Part shown: one piece after another, positions 23,651 through 31,665 of the stretch
Position numbering within the stretch: position 1 is the first letter of the stretch
Layout of the letters: the number at the start of each line of letters is the position of its first letter
NCBI GenBank assembly: GCA_017624915.1
Contig: JAGAMC010000006.1
Location: forward strand, 1 to 56,526
DNA length: 56,526 nucleotides
Direction of reading: 5' to 3'
DNA from: Oscillospiraceae bacterium
GTDB taxonomy: Bacteria; Bacillota; Clostridia; Oscillospirales; Oscillospiraceae
The notes under the pieces: generated by a model
Told to the model about the DNA's origin: nothing
The model's input: only the letters and a program-made list of their open reading frames with translations
Database searches by the model: none
Position numbers and translations under genes: made by a program

Positions 23651-26215
23651 ATGAAACAGAAATTTGATATTACAGGCATGACCTGTTCGGCCTGCTCGGC
23701 CCATGTGGAAAAGGCGGTCAGCGGCCTGCCCGGAATGAGGCAGGCGGCGGTCAGTCTGCTGACCAACAGCATGACAGCGGAGTTTGATGAGACGGTGCTG
23801 TCTGCCAATGATATTATCAACGCGGTGATGGAAAGCGGTTACGGCGCATCGCTGCATGACGCAGCACCCGAAAAGCGCACAGGCGAAAAGCGGGAAAATG
23901 TCATAGAAGAGGAACTTGCCGGGATGAAACGAAGACTGGTCTGGTCCTTCGTGTTCCTGATCCCCCTGTTCTATATTGCCATGGGGCATATGATGGGCGC
24001 GCCGCTTCCTTCGTTCCTCACGGGACTTGAAAACGCGGTGGCCTTTGGTCTGACCCAGCTGCTGCTTACCCTGCCCATCATGTATATCAATGACAAATAC
24101 TATAAGGTAGGCTTTAAAACGCTGTTTCATCGTGCCCCCAACATGGACAGTCTGATCGCAGTCGGCTCATCGGCGGCGGTGGTTTACAGTGTTTTCGCCA
24201 TCTACCGCATGGGCCAGGGCCTGGGGCATGGGGACATGGAGCTGGTGGAGCAGTACCACATGGACCTCTATTTTGAGTCTGCGGGTATGATCCTTGCCCT
24301 CATCACCCTTGGAAAGTTCCTTGAAACACGCTCCAAGGGCAAGACGTCTCAGGCCATCACCCGGCTGATGGACCTGACCCCAAAGACTGCCGCTGTGCTG
24401 CGGGATGGGACGCAGGTGGAGATCCCGGTCGAGCAGGTTCAGGTAGGGGACCGGGTGGTAGTGCGGCCCGGACAGGCCATCCCTGTGGACGGCGTTATCG
24501 TGGAGGGCAGCTCCGCTGTGGATGAGTCGGCCCTTACCGGCGAGTCCCTGCCTGTAGACAAGTCTGTGGGGGACAAGGTGGCGGCCGCATCCATCAACAG
24601 GTCCGGTTCCTTTGTTTTTGAAGCACTGCGCGTGGGGGAGGATACCACCCTTGCCCAGATGATCCGTCTGGTGGAGGAGGCCTCCGCCTCCAAGGCGCCC
24701 ATTGCAAAGCTTGCTGACCGGGTGGCCGGGGTGTTCGTCCCCGTGGTCATGTGCATTGCCGCGGTCACCGCGGTGGTGTGGCTGGCAGTCAGCGGCGGCG
24801 ACGTGACCCGGGCGCTCACTGCCGGTGTGGCGGTGCTGGTCATCTCCTGCCCCTGTGCGCTGGGCCTTGCCACCCCCGTGGCCATTATGGTGGGCACGGG
24901 CAAGGGTGCGGAAAACGGCATTCTGATCAAATCGGCGCAGGGTCTGGAGACGCTGCACAGCATTGACACCGTGGTTCTGGACAAGACGGGCACCCTTACT
25001 CAGGGCAAGCCTGTGGTCACCGACATTATCCCCGGCAGGGACACGGACGAGGACGGCCTGCTGTTTCTGGCTGCCTGTCTGGAGGCGCCCTCTGAACATC
25101 CTCTTGCCGCCGCCATTGTGGAAAAGAGTGCCCAGCGCGGTATTGCCCCTGCCAAGGTGAAGGCGTTTGAGGCCGTTCACGGCAGGGGAGTCAGGGCACT
25201 GATCGGCAACAGGCTCTGTATGGGCGGAAACCGTGCCATGATGGAGCAGGCCGGGATCGACCTTGGCGCCTTCCTGCAGTTGGAGCAGGAGCTGGCGCAG
25301 CAGGGGAAAACGCCCCTTTACTTTGCCCATGAAAACCGCGTGATGGGGCTGATCGCCGTGGCCGACACCCTGAAGCCCACCAGCACAAGTGCGGTGGAGG
25401 CCTTCCGGAATCTGGGACTGGAGGTGGTCATGCTTACGGGTGACAACAGACGCACCGCGCAGGCCGTCGCAGACCGGCTGGGTGTGGACCAGGTGATTGC
25501 CCAGGTGCTGCCTCAGGACAAGCAGGGGGTCATCGCCCGCCTGCAGGAACAGGGCAGAAAGGTGGCCATGATCGGCGACGGCATCAACGACGCCCCCGCC
25601 CTGGCCTGCGCCGATGTGGGTCTTGCCATCGGGGCGGGAACGGATGTGGCCATTGAGAGTGCGGACATCGTGCTGATGAAGTCCGACCTGCTGGACGCGG
25701 CGGCGGCGGTGGAGCTGTCCCGGGCCACCATCCGCAATATCAGACAGAACCTGTTCTGGGCGTTTTTCTATAACTCCATCGGCATCCCGCTGGCGGCAGG
25801 GGTCTTTTACCCTGTGCTGGGCTGGCAGCTCAGCCCCATGTTCGGCGCGGCGGCCATGAGCCTGAGCTCGGTGTGCGTGGTGTCCAACGCCCTGCGCCTG
25901 CGCCTTTTTAAAAGCCGCTTCAAACGGGATATATCCGCCGCGCAGCCGGAGTGCTCCGATGCGTGCCCGGTTATCACAGAAGAAAGACAAGGAGGAACAA
26001 AGACAATGAAAAAGACCATGATCATCGAGGGTATGATGTGTACCCACTGTACCGGCCGGGTAGAGAAGGCGCTGGCTGACCTGAACGGCGTGTCTGCCGT
26101 GGAGATGAGTCTGGAGGGCAAGTCCGCCACCGTCACCCTGTCCGCCGAGGTGTCCGATCAGATGCTCACCGACACGGTGACACAGGCCGGCTATGAAGTG
26201 GTGAGCATCAAATGA
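23651..26215 (+). CDS. copA: Cu+-exporting P-type ATPase fused in frame to a C-terminal CopZ-like domain
   Basis: 854 residues. N-terminal heavy-metal domain with [12 protein letters not shown], eight membrane segments, CPC metal site ([13 protein letters not shown], about residue 399), phosphorylated Asp in DKTGTLT (about residue 444), hinge [13 protein letters not shown], then FYNSIG and [16 protein letters not shown], the residues that mark Cu+ ATPases. After the last membrane helix the frame runs on without a stop through a short linker into a second metal-binding domain, [12 protein letters not shown] (about residue 797). The ATG at 23651 follows GAGGAAG. Its stop overlaps csoR by 4 bases. 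Confidence 0.93.
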   Translation: MKQKFDITGMTCSACSAHVEKAVSGLPGMRQAAVSLLTNSMTAEFDETVLSANDIINAVMESGYGASLHDAAPEKRTGEKRENVIEEELAGMKRRLVWSFVFLIPLFYIAMGHMMGAPLPSFLTGLENAVAFGLTQLLLTLPIMYINDKYYKVGFKTLFHRAPNMDSLIAVGSSAAVVYSVFAIYRMGQGLGHGDMELVEQYHMDLYFESAGMILALITLGKFLETRSKGKTSQAITRLMDLTPKTAAVLRDGTQVEIPVEQVQVGDRVVVRPGQAIPVDGVIVEGSSAVDESALTGESLPVDKSVGDKVAAASINRSGSFVFEALRVGEDTTLAQMIRLVEEASASKAPIAKLADRVAGVFVPVVMCIAAVTAVVWLAVSGGDVTRALTAGVAVLVISCPCALGLATPVAIMVGTGKGAENGILIKSAQGLETLHSIDTVVLDKTGTLTQGKPVVTDIIPGRDTDEDGLLFLAACLEAPSEHPLAAAIVEKSAQRGIAPAKVKAFEAVHGRGVRALIGNRLCMGGNRAMMEQAGIDLGAFLQLEQELAQQGKTPLYFAHENRVMGLIAVADTLKPTSTSAVEAFRNLGLEVVMLTGDNRRTAQAVADRLGVDQVIAQVLPQDKQGVIARLQEQGRKVAMIGDGINDAPALACADVGLAIGAGTDVAIESADIVLMKSDLLDAAAAVELSRATIRNIRQNLFWAFFYNSIGIPLAAGVFYPVLGWQLSPMFGAAAMSLSSVCVVSNALRLRLFKSRFKRDISAAQPECSDACPVITEERQGGTKTMKKTMIIEGMMCTHCTGRVEKALADLNGVSAVEMSLEGKSATVTLSAEVSDQMLTDTVTQAGYEVVSIK
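26006..26215 (+). CDS. copZ: Possible separately initiated copper chaperone CopZ (internal start within copA)
   Basis: An ATG at 26006, in the copA frame, is preceded by AAGGAGG at 10 bases, a strong ribosome site inside a coding region. Translation from it would give a 69-residue protein [20 protein letters not shown]... with the CxxC copper-binding motif, exactly the size and layout of a free CopZ. The same residues also form the C-terminal domain of the long CopA product. Whether both are made is untested. Confidence 0.6.
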   Translation: MKKTMIIEGMMCTHCTGRVEKALADLNGVSAVEMSLEGKSATVTLSAEVSDQMLTDTVTQAGYEVVSIK

Positions 26216-26475
26216 AAGCCGATCATGAACAGATCGTCCGCCTTCTGAAGACGGCCAGAGGGCAGATCGACGGCATCTTGAAGATGGTGGAGGAGGACCG
26301 CTACTGTCTGGATGTCTCCAACCAGCTTATGGCAGCCCAGTCCATTCTGAAAAAGGCCAACCACGCCGTGCTGCGGGCTCACATGGACTGCTGTGTGCGC
26401 CAGGCGGTGGCCAGCGGCGAACCGGAAGCCAAGCTGGATGAACTGATCGGTCTGCTGGACAAGCTGAGTAACTGA
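26212..26475 (+). CDS. csoR: Copper-sensing transcriptional repressor
   Basis: 87 residues. The CsoR ligand set is present with correct spacing: C32 in RYCLDV, H57 and C61 in RAHMDCC (as C36-H61-C65 in the M. tuberculosis protein), and the N-terminal [21 protein letters not shown] helix. Cu+ binding releases it from DNA. It overlaps copA by 4 bases (ATGA). The operator lies at the operon start, so it is autoregulated. Confidence 0.94.
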   Translation: MKADHEQIVRLLKTARGQIDGILKMVEEDRYCLDVSNQLMAAQSILKKANHAVLRAHMDCCVRQAVASGEPEAKLDELIGLLDKLSN

Positions 26476-26480
26476 CACAT

Positions 26481-26530
26481 AGACCGCCCTGCTTTTGGCA
26501 AAGATAAGCCAAAAGGAGGGCGGTCTTTTT
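26481..26530 (+). terminator. Hairpin terminator that contains the ribosome site of the next gene
   Basis: Long stem AGACCGCCC..CTTTTGGC against GCCAAAAG..GGGCGGTCT with one mismatch bulge, followed by TTTTT. The 3' arm includes AAAAGGAGGG, the only ribosome site for the TTG-start gene at 26529. It could stop transcription after csoR or hide the ribosome site. Confidence 0.75.
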
Positions 26531-26885
26531 GCATTCATCCAAATGGAAATACGCGCTGGCCGGGGGTGCGGCCGGTCTGGCAAACGGCTTTTTCGGCGGT
26601 GGCGGCGGCTCGGTGCTGGTGCCGGTGCTCACCCGTCTGTGCGGTATGGAGCAGCGGCGCGCCTTTGCCACTTCGGTGGCGGTGATCTTGCCCCTGTGTG
26701 TTCTGTCTGTGGTCATTTATTTCATGCGGGGCGGACTGGACCTGACGGCGGCATGGCCCTACCTTGTGGGGGGCACTGTGGGCGGCTGGCTGGGCGGACG
26801 GCTTTTTAAGGGTGTGCGGGTGGATTGGCTGCGCCGGGGCTTTGGCCTGCTGCTTATCTACGGGGGAGTGAGGTATCTGGTATGA
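26529..26885 (+). CDS. Half-size TauE/SafE (TSUP) family membrane protein, first half
   Basis: 118 residues, about four membrane segments. It carries GLANGFFGGGGGSVLVPVL, the glycine-rich TSUP repeat motif. Normal TauE/SafE transporters are about 250 residues with two such repeats; this is one. The start is TTG at 26529, 8 bases from GGAGGG; no ATG or GTG fits. It overlaps the next half-gene by 4 bases. Family members move sulfur-containing anions or are of unknown substrate; location in a copper operon suggests a related metal or thiol role, which is inference. Confidence 0.8.
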   Translation: MHSSKWKYALAGGAAGLANGFFGGGGGSVLVPVLTRLCGMEQRRAFATSVAVILPLCVLSVVIYFMRGGLDLTAAWPYLVGGTVGGWLGGRLFKGVRVDWLRRGFGLLLIYGGVRYLV

Positions 26886-27247
26886 GCGGATGGCTGCTGC
26901 CCATGGCGGCGGGACTGATCACCGGGGTGCTGTCCGGTTTTGGCATCGGAGGCGGTACGCTGCTGCTGCTTTATATGACGGCGGTGGCGGGACTTGACCA
27001 GCATCTGGCTCAGGGTATCAATCTTTTGTACTTTCTGCCTGCCGGACTGACCGCCCTGCCCGCCCATGTGAAAAACGGGTATATCCAGAAAGAGGCCCTG
27101 CTGCCGGCCATTGTCTCCGGCCTGGTCTGTGCCGCCATAGCGGCGTGGGTGGCCACCGCTATGGATACGCACATACTGCGCCGGTGTTTCGGAGCGTTTC
27201 TTGCGCTGGTCGGGCTGTGGGAACTGATGGGAAAAAGAAAAACGTGA
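26882..27247 (+). CDS. Half-size TauE/SafE (TSUP) family membrane protein, second half
   Basis: 121 residues, about four membrane segments, with the second repeat motif GLITGVLSGFGIGGGTLLLLY. Its ATG overlaps the stop of the upstream half (ATGA), so equal production and assembly as a heterodimer is likely. GAGG lies 8 bases before the ATG. The pair ends at a terminator, closing the copper operon. Confidence 0.82.
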   Translation: MSGWLLPMAAGLITGVLSGFGIGGGTLLLLYMTAVAGLDQHLAQGINLLYFLPAGLTALPAHVKNGYIQKEALLPAIVSGLVCAAIAAWVATAMDTHILRRCFGAFLALVGLWELMGKRKT

Positions 27248-27270
27248 GCCGTTTATCAGCTCACGTTTTT
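27241..27270. terminator. Bidirectional terminator
   Basis: Stem AACGTGAGC / GCTCACGTT followed by TTT, between the convergent TSUP and flavodoxin/ferredoxin genes; it overlaps the end of the TSUP reading frame. Confidence 0.75.
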
Positions 27271-27277
27271 GTGTATC

Positions 27278-28108
27278 TTACAGGAAGATCTTGCTTTCGG
27301 CGGGACGGGCGTATACATCCTCCAACTCGTGCTGGTGGTAGAGATAGCCCTCATCATCGTAGTATTTGGCACCCTTGGGGCAGCGCTTGACGCAGGCGCA
27401 GCACTTGATGCAGATGCCGGTGACGGACGCCACATTCTGGGGGTCGATGGAACCCATGGTGCAGATGCGGGCGCACAGGCCGCAGTTGATGCATTTGTCC
27501 GTATCGGTCTTGGGCTTGACCTTGAGGATGTTGATGGGGGTGCCGTTGCGGTCCCGGGGGGTATAGTAGGGACGGATGGGGTCCTCGCCTTCCACGGCGA
27601 CCGGCTGGGCGGGAACGGCGCTGAGAGATAGAATTTTATCCGCCGCCTGCTCACCCAGCTGCGCGGCAAGGGACATGTCCGCGGTGTCAGGGCGGCCGGC
27701 GCCCAGCGTGACAGAGAAGGAATGCTCGCCCACAAAGGCACCGCCGGCCACAGGGTGCAGACCGTTGCTGTGCATGATGTTGCGCAGTTCCATCAGGCCG
27801 TCGTCAAAGTTGCGGTTGCCGTAAGTGACCACGGGAATGGCAAGGGCACCGTTGCCGGTGATCTTGCCGGTCAGATAGGGCAGCAGTACGTTGGGCACGC
27901 GGCCGGCGTATACCGGGGTGCCGATGACCACAAGGTCGGTGGGGGCAAAGGCCAGCTCCTGCTCCCGGACTTTGGGCAGGCTGAAGTCGTAGTCTTTGCA
28001 TTCACAGCCCAGCTTGGCCGCGGCGGCCTTGGCAACCTGCTGAACGGTCTTTTTCGTGTTTCCGGTGCCGGTGAAATACACGGCCCAGACCTGAGAGATT
28101 TTTTCCAT
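27278..28108 (-). CDS. Flavodoxin-ferredoxin fusion protein (EFR1 type)
   Basis: 276 residues. The N-terminal flavodoxin fold begins with VWAVYFTGTGNTKKTV, the FMN phosphate loop, and contains VIGTPVYAGRVPN. The C-terminal part has two 4Fe-4S motifs, CINCGLCARIC (about residue 206) and CIKCCACVKRCP (about residue 230). It should be a cytoplasmic electron carrier in an anaerobe; partners are unknown. The ATG at 28108 is 8 bases from GGGAGG; the ATG two codons earlier is too close. Confidence 0.9.
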   Translation of the reverse strand: MEKISQVWAVYFTGTGNTKKTVQQVAKAAAAKLGCECKDYDFSLPKVREQELAFAPTDLVVIGTPVYAGRVPNVLLPYLTGKITGNGALAIPVVTYGNRNFDDGLMELRNIMHSNGLHPVAGGAFVGEHSFSVTLGAGRPDTADMSLAAQLGEQAADKILSLSAVPAQPVAVEGEDPIRPYYTPRDRNGTPINILKVKPKTDTDKCINCGLCARICTMGSIDPQNVASVTGICIKCCACVKRCPKGAKYYDDEGYLYHQHELEDVYARPAESKIFL

Positions 28109-28171
28109 ATCCATTTCCTCCCAATTATATGTTATGGGCGGCGGGTCGGCGCTTATGCCGCCGCGTTCTGC

Positions 28172-28594
28172 CTATTTCTTCTGCATGCGCTGGAAGTCCA
28201 GATATCCCTCCAGGATTAAACTGGCCGCCACCGCGTCCACGTTCTTCTTGCGTTTTTTCGCGTTTTTGCCCGCTTCAAACAAAATGCGGTGGGCATCCAC
28301 CGTGGTGCGCCGCTCATCCCACAGCACGGGGGTCATGCCGCTGGCCTGTTCCACCGCGGCGGCAAACTCACGGTACAGCTGGGCCCGGGGGCCTTCCGTC
28401 CCGTCCATATTTCGGGGAAAGCCCATGACCAGCTGTTCCACACGATTTTCCCGGATGAGCCTGACAAGTTCGTCCAGAACCACCTCGGCCTTGCGGCTGT
28501 GGATGGTGGTCGCGGTGCCGGCAAGAAAGCCCGTGGGGTCAGAGATGGCAACACCGGTATGGGCGTCGCCGTAGTCGATGGCCATGACTACCAT
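28172..28594 (-). CDS. ruvX: Putative pre-16S rRNA nuclease / Holliday junction resolvase-like YqgF
   Basis: 140 residues. RNase H-like fold: AIDYGDAHTGVAISDP at the N-terminus with the catalytic Asp, LVMGFPRNMDGTEGPRA, WDERRTT and the C-terminal KKRKKNVDAVAASLILEGYL with the last Asp. YqgF processes the 5' end of 16S rRNA in E. coli. The ATG at 28594 lies 7 bases from GGGAGG; the ATG two codons upstream is too close. It precedes the EFR1 gene by 63 bases. Confidence 0.94.
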   Translation of the reverse strand: MVVMAIDYGDAHTGVAISDPTGFLAGTATTIHSRKAEVVLDELVRLIRENRVEQLVMGFPRNMDGTEGPRAQLYREFAAAVEQASGMTPVLWDERRTTVDAHRILFEAGKNAKKRKKNVDAVAASLILEGYLDFQRMQKK

Positions 28595-28630
28595 ATACAT
28601 ACCTCCCGGAGTTGAGATCGTTCGGTCAAT

Positions 28631-28659
28631 ATTATATAATGCTCCGCCGCGGCTTGCAA
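28631..28659 (-). promoter_or_regulatory. Promoter of ruvX
   Basis: Minus strand: -35 TTGCAA (28654-28659), 17-base spacer, perfect -10 TATAAT (28631-28636). Confidence 0.75.
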
Positions 28660-28691
28660 GCAGGAAAGAATATGAGTTTTTGTTTTTGGTG

Positions 28692-28720
28692 TTGCAAAAT
28701 AAAAAAACTTCTGCTAAAAT
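28692..28720 (+). promoter_or_regulatory. Promoter of the membrane protein gene at 28837
   Basis: -35 TTGCAA (28692-28697), 17-base spacer, -10 TAAAAT (28715-28720). It diverges from the ruvX promoter; the transcript has a leader of about 110 bases in which I see no known motif. Confidence 0.7.
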
Positions 28721-28836
28721 GTAAATCAGTGGCGTTGTGACTGTTTTTCAGCCTGTGGAGGACAGAGCCGGAAAGACCACATTATCTTGTAGTCTGCACT
28801 CCGACTGAGCCACATTTGTGAACAAGGGGAATCGTC

Positions 28837-29622
28837 ATGGATAACAAGAAGGAACTGGAGAGAAGAAAACAGGAGGACATTGCTCTCAACCGGGCCCTGT
28901 TGTGGTTTGGTGCGGCAATGGTGCTGGAGTTTTTGCTTCTGCTCGTCTATAAATATTATGTGAATTTCGAGACTGAGGCCGGTGCCATCAAGCTGGCCAT
29001 GGCCCTGACCACTGTGCTCAAGGTCACCTGTGCCCTCGGATTCCTGGGTGGAGCGGCCATGGCCGTTCTGTGCTGGAAGCGCATGAAGGCCGCCGGGGAG
29101 CTTCCCTTCGTGACCATGCTGGTCAGCGTGTGTCTGCTGGCTGTGGGCGGCGGTTCCGGTCTGATCGTGCTCTACTATGCTGCTGCGGTCCAGCTGCTTT
29201 ACATCATGGTGCCCGCCGGTGCGGTGCTGGCGCTGGTGTACTACCTGTACCAGAAGGACTTTTTCCTGTCCGGCGTGGGCGTTGGCGTTGGCCTTCTGGG
29301 CCTGTGGCTGGTACGCAGAGGTGCCGCTCACCCCATTCTGGTCAAGGTCTGTGTGGTGGCCGGCGCGGTGTTCCTGCTGACCCTGATGCTGTTGGCTTTC
29401 AAGCTGAAAAAGGATCATGGGACACTGGAACTCAAGGGTAAGCGGTACAGCATCCTGCCCGCCCAGAGCAACTTTATGCTGGTGGCTCTGTCCTGTCAGA
29501 TCAGCCTGCTGGCTATGCTGGCCGGTCTGCTGCTGGGCAGCACCGTGGCTTTCTACCTGCTGTTTGTGCTGGTGGCCTGGCTGTTCGTCCTGCTGGTGTA
29601 CTACACCGTCAAAATGATGTGA
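28837..29622 (+). CDS. Multi-spanning membrane protein of unknown function
   Basis: 261 residues, not recognised. After a charged cytoplasmic start (MDNKKELERRKQEDIALNR) there are about seven or eight hydrophobic segments, e.g. LLWFGAAMVLEFLLLLVY and FLSGVGVGVGLLGLWLV, with short Lys/Arg-rich loops (FKLKKDHGTLELKGKRY). No catalytic or transport motif was identified. AAGGGG lies 7 bases before the ATG. It is a single-gene unit with its own promoter and terminator. Confidence 0.8.
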   Translation: MDNKKELERRKQEDIALNRALLWFGAAMVLEFLLLLVYKYYVNFETEAGAIKLAMALTTVLKVTCALGFLGGAAMAVLCWKRMKAAGELPFVTMLVSVCLLAVGGGSGLIVLYYAAAVQLLYIMVPAGAVLALVYYLYQKDFFLSGVGVGVGLLGLWLVRRGAAHPILVKVCVVAGAVFLLTLMLLAFKLKKDHGTLELKGKRYSILPAQSNFMLVALSCQISLLAMLAGLLLGSTVAFYLLFVLVAWLFVLLVYYTVKMM

Positions 29623-29632
29623 TAGAAAAGAT

Positions 29633-29668
29633 AAAACAATGCGCTGCGGAACGCAGCGCATTGTTTTT
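29633..29668 (+). terminator. Terminator of the 28837 gene
   Basis: 16-bp stem AAAACAATGCGCTGCG / CGCAGCGCATTGTTTT with a 3-base loop, then T. Confidence 0.93.
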
Positions 29669-29680
29669 GTTTGTACAGAA

Positions 29681-29716
29681 CAAAAAGAAAACGGGACATC
29701 CTTTCGGATGTCCCGT
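29681..29716 (-). terminator. Terminator of tRNA-Leu
   Basis: 11-bp stem ACGGGACATCC / GGATGTCCCGT (29691-29716) with loop GAAA, followed on the minus strand by TTTCTTTTTG. The stem begins at the tRNA CCA end. Confidence 0.9.
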
Positions 29717-29802
29717 GGTGCGCGAGGCGGGAGTCGAACCCGCACGCCCTTGCGAGCACTGGCACCTGAAGCCAGCGAGTCTACCAATTCCACCACTCGC
29801 GC
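29716..29802 (-). tRNA. tRNA-Leu (anticodon CAG)
   Basis: Minus strand cloverleaf: acceptor GCGCGAG / CTCGCGC, D-arm TGGTGGAATTGGTAGAC, anticodon stem CTGGC / GCCAG with loop TTCAGGT (anticodon CAG), a long variable arm (TGCTCGCAAGGGCG) typical of class II tRNA-Leu, and T-arm GCGGGTTCGACTCCCGC. The discriminator base is A and the CCA end is encoded. The rest of 29623-29975 holds only the two terminators flanking it and the one ending the mutase gene. Confidence 0.97.
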
Positions 29803-29904
29803 ATTTGGCAGTGGAGCGCTGTTGCTCAGCGCAAGATGTATATTACCACAGGGTATCCTGGATGTCAACAGCTTTTTAGCGAAAAAACGAAAAATTTTTC
29901 GCCG

Positions 29905-29955
29905 GGCCGAACAGGGAGAAAATCAGCCCCCACAGCGGTTTGCGCTGTGGGGGCT
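29905..29955 (-). terminator. Terminator of the phosphohexomutase gene
   Basis: 13-bp stem AGCCCCCACAGCG / CGCTGTGGGGGCT (29925-29955) followed on the minus strand by GATTTTCTCC. Confidence 0.85.
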
Positions 29956-29975
29956 TGCATATTGTTCGGGGAGGA

Positions 29976-31478
29976 TCAGCCCACAAAGGCGGCCAGCTTT
30001 CCGGTGTCCAGTCCTTCGCAGGACAGCAGGAAGGGAGCCAGCTCTTTGGCGATGGTCATCACGCCGCCGGGCACATCGGACTCGATGTTCAGGGGCAGCA
30101 GGGGATCATGCAGGCTCATGCGCAGCAGGAACCAGCCGTTGCCGTGGTCGGCGTCCAGGTTGACGCGCACGCCCTCATAGTTGTTGGGAGCGATGGACCA
30201 GCCGGGCTGCTTGGCGGCGTACTCCTGCAGGCCGTCCAGCACGCTTTGACCGTAGGTCTTGAAGTCCTCGGGGATGATGTTCAGACGCAGCTCCTTGCTC
30301 TCGGCAGGCTCAGCCAGATCGGCGATGAGGGACTCCAGCGTGTAGCCCTCCTTCTTGCCCCGGGCCAGCTCGATGAGCAGCTTGGTCACCAGATAGGCGC
30401 CGTCGTCCAGGAAGTAGTTCTCCTTCAGGGCACCATGGCCGGAGGTCTCGATGGCCAGCTGGCTGTCCTGACCGGCGTTGTTCAGGCGGATGGACTCGTT
30501 GATGACGTTGCGGTAGCCGCGCTTGAAGCGGTGGTGGACACCGCCGTGCTTTGCGATAAAGGCGGCAAGGCCGGTGGAAGTGATGGAGTCGGTGACGATG
30601 GTGGTGCCGGGATGCTCCCGCAGCAGGATAACGGCCAGCATGGCAATGATGCGGTTGCGGTTGAGCTCGGAACCGTCAGACAGCACCGCGCCGGCGCGGT
30701 CCACGTCGGTGTCGAAGATGATGCCCAGATCAGCCTTGTTGGCGGACACGGCGCTCATGATCGCCTCCATGGCGGCGGCGTCCTCGGGGTTGGGGATGTG
30801 GTTGGGGAAGGAGCCGTCGGGGTCCAGGAACTGGCTACCGGTGGTGTCTGCACCCAGGGGCTGCAGAACCTTTTCCACATAGAAGCCGCCGGCGCCGTTG
30901 CCGGCGTCCACGACCACCTTGAAGCCGTCCAGAGGCCGCTGCTCGCCGGTGGCGGAGCGGACCTTGTTTACCAGAATGGCGGCGTAGTCATCCATAAACG
31001 CGCCCCCGGTCACGGCGGCGGGGGTCAGACCGGTGGTCTCGTTCCCGGCGGCAAAGGCCAGAATGGCGGCGATGTCCTGCTTTTCCAGACCGCCGTCCTT
31101 GGTGAAGAACTTAAAGCCGTTGCGGTTGAAGGGCAGGTGGCTGGCGGTGATCATAACGGAGGCGTCAAAAGGCTTTTCGCCGGAGACGGTGCTCATGAAC
31201 ATGGCGGGGGTGGAGGCCATGCCGATGTCGGTGACCTGGATGCCCTGCTGTGCCATGGCGGTGCACAGCCAGCCGGCCAGAGTGGGGCCGGACAGACGGG
31301 AGTCCCGGCCTACAGACACGCGCAGTTCATCCCGGCCCAGCCGCTGACGCAGCCACAGGGCAAAGCCGCGGCCGATGTTGCGGCAGACCGCCTCGGTCAG
31401 ATTGACGTTCTGGCCCTCGATGCCCTCAAGAGCCACGCCGCGAATGTCGCTTCCGTTTTGCAGTTTCTTATAATCCAT
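29976..31478 (-). CDS. Phosphomannomutase/phosphoglucomutase
   Basis: 500 residues, alpha-D-phosphohexomutase superfamily; it moves phosphate between C1 and C6 of glucose or mannose. The active-site serine lies in MITASHLPFNRNGFKF, the metal loop is DTDVDRAGAV (Asp residues kept), and the sugar loop is ETSGHGALKEN. The start MDYKKLQNGSDIRGVA at 31478 has GAGGGG 11 bases upstream; the longer upstream frame is non-coding. Its product would feed glycan or nucleotide-sugar synthesis. Gluco- or manno-specificity cannot be told by eye. Confidence 0.9.
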   Translation of the reverse strand: MDYKKLQNGSDIRGVALEGIEGQNVNLTEAVCRNIGRGFALWLRQRLGRDELRVSVGRDSRLSGPTLAGWLCTAMAQQGIQVTDIGMASTPAMFMSTVSGEKPFDASVMITASHLPFNRNGFKFFTKDGGLEKQDIAAILAFAAGNETTGLTPAAVTGGAFMDDYAAILVNKVRSATGEQRPLDGFKVVVDAGNGAGGFYVEKVLQPLGADTTGSQFLDPDGSFPNHIPNPEDAAAMEAIMSAVSANKADLGIIFDTDVDRAGAVLSDGSELNRNRIIAMLAVILLREHPGTTIVTDSITSTGLAAFIAKHGGVHHRFKRGYRNVINESIRLNNAGQDSQLAIETSGHGALKENYFLDDGAYLVTKLLIELARGKKEGYTLESLIADLAEPAESKELRLNIIPEDFKTYGQSVLDGLQEYAAKQPGWSIAPNNYEGVRVNLDADHGNGWFLLRMSLHDPLLPLNIESDVPGGVMTIAKELAPFLLSCEGLDTGKLAAFVG

Positions 31479-31605
31479 TATGTATATCCCCTCGCAGACG
31501 TAAAATGTGGTTTCAGCTTCTCGTATCATATCACGAACCGGGCGCAAACGCAACTGCCGCAGGGGAAAAGAATACATCGCAAAGCAATAAAATTTGTGCG
31601 GAGAC

Positions 31606-31634
31606 TTGAAAGAAGGGGCGCTTTGCGGTATGAT
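31606..31634 (+). promoter_or_regulatory. Promoter of the FGGY kinase gene
   Basis: -35 TTGAAA (31606-31611), 17-base spacer, -10 TATGAT (31629-31634). Confidence 0.7.
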
Positions 31635-31665
31635 TGTTTCAAACGAACCTTTGGGGGGATACAAG

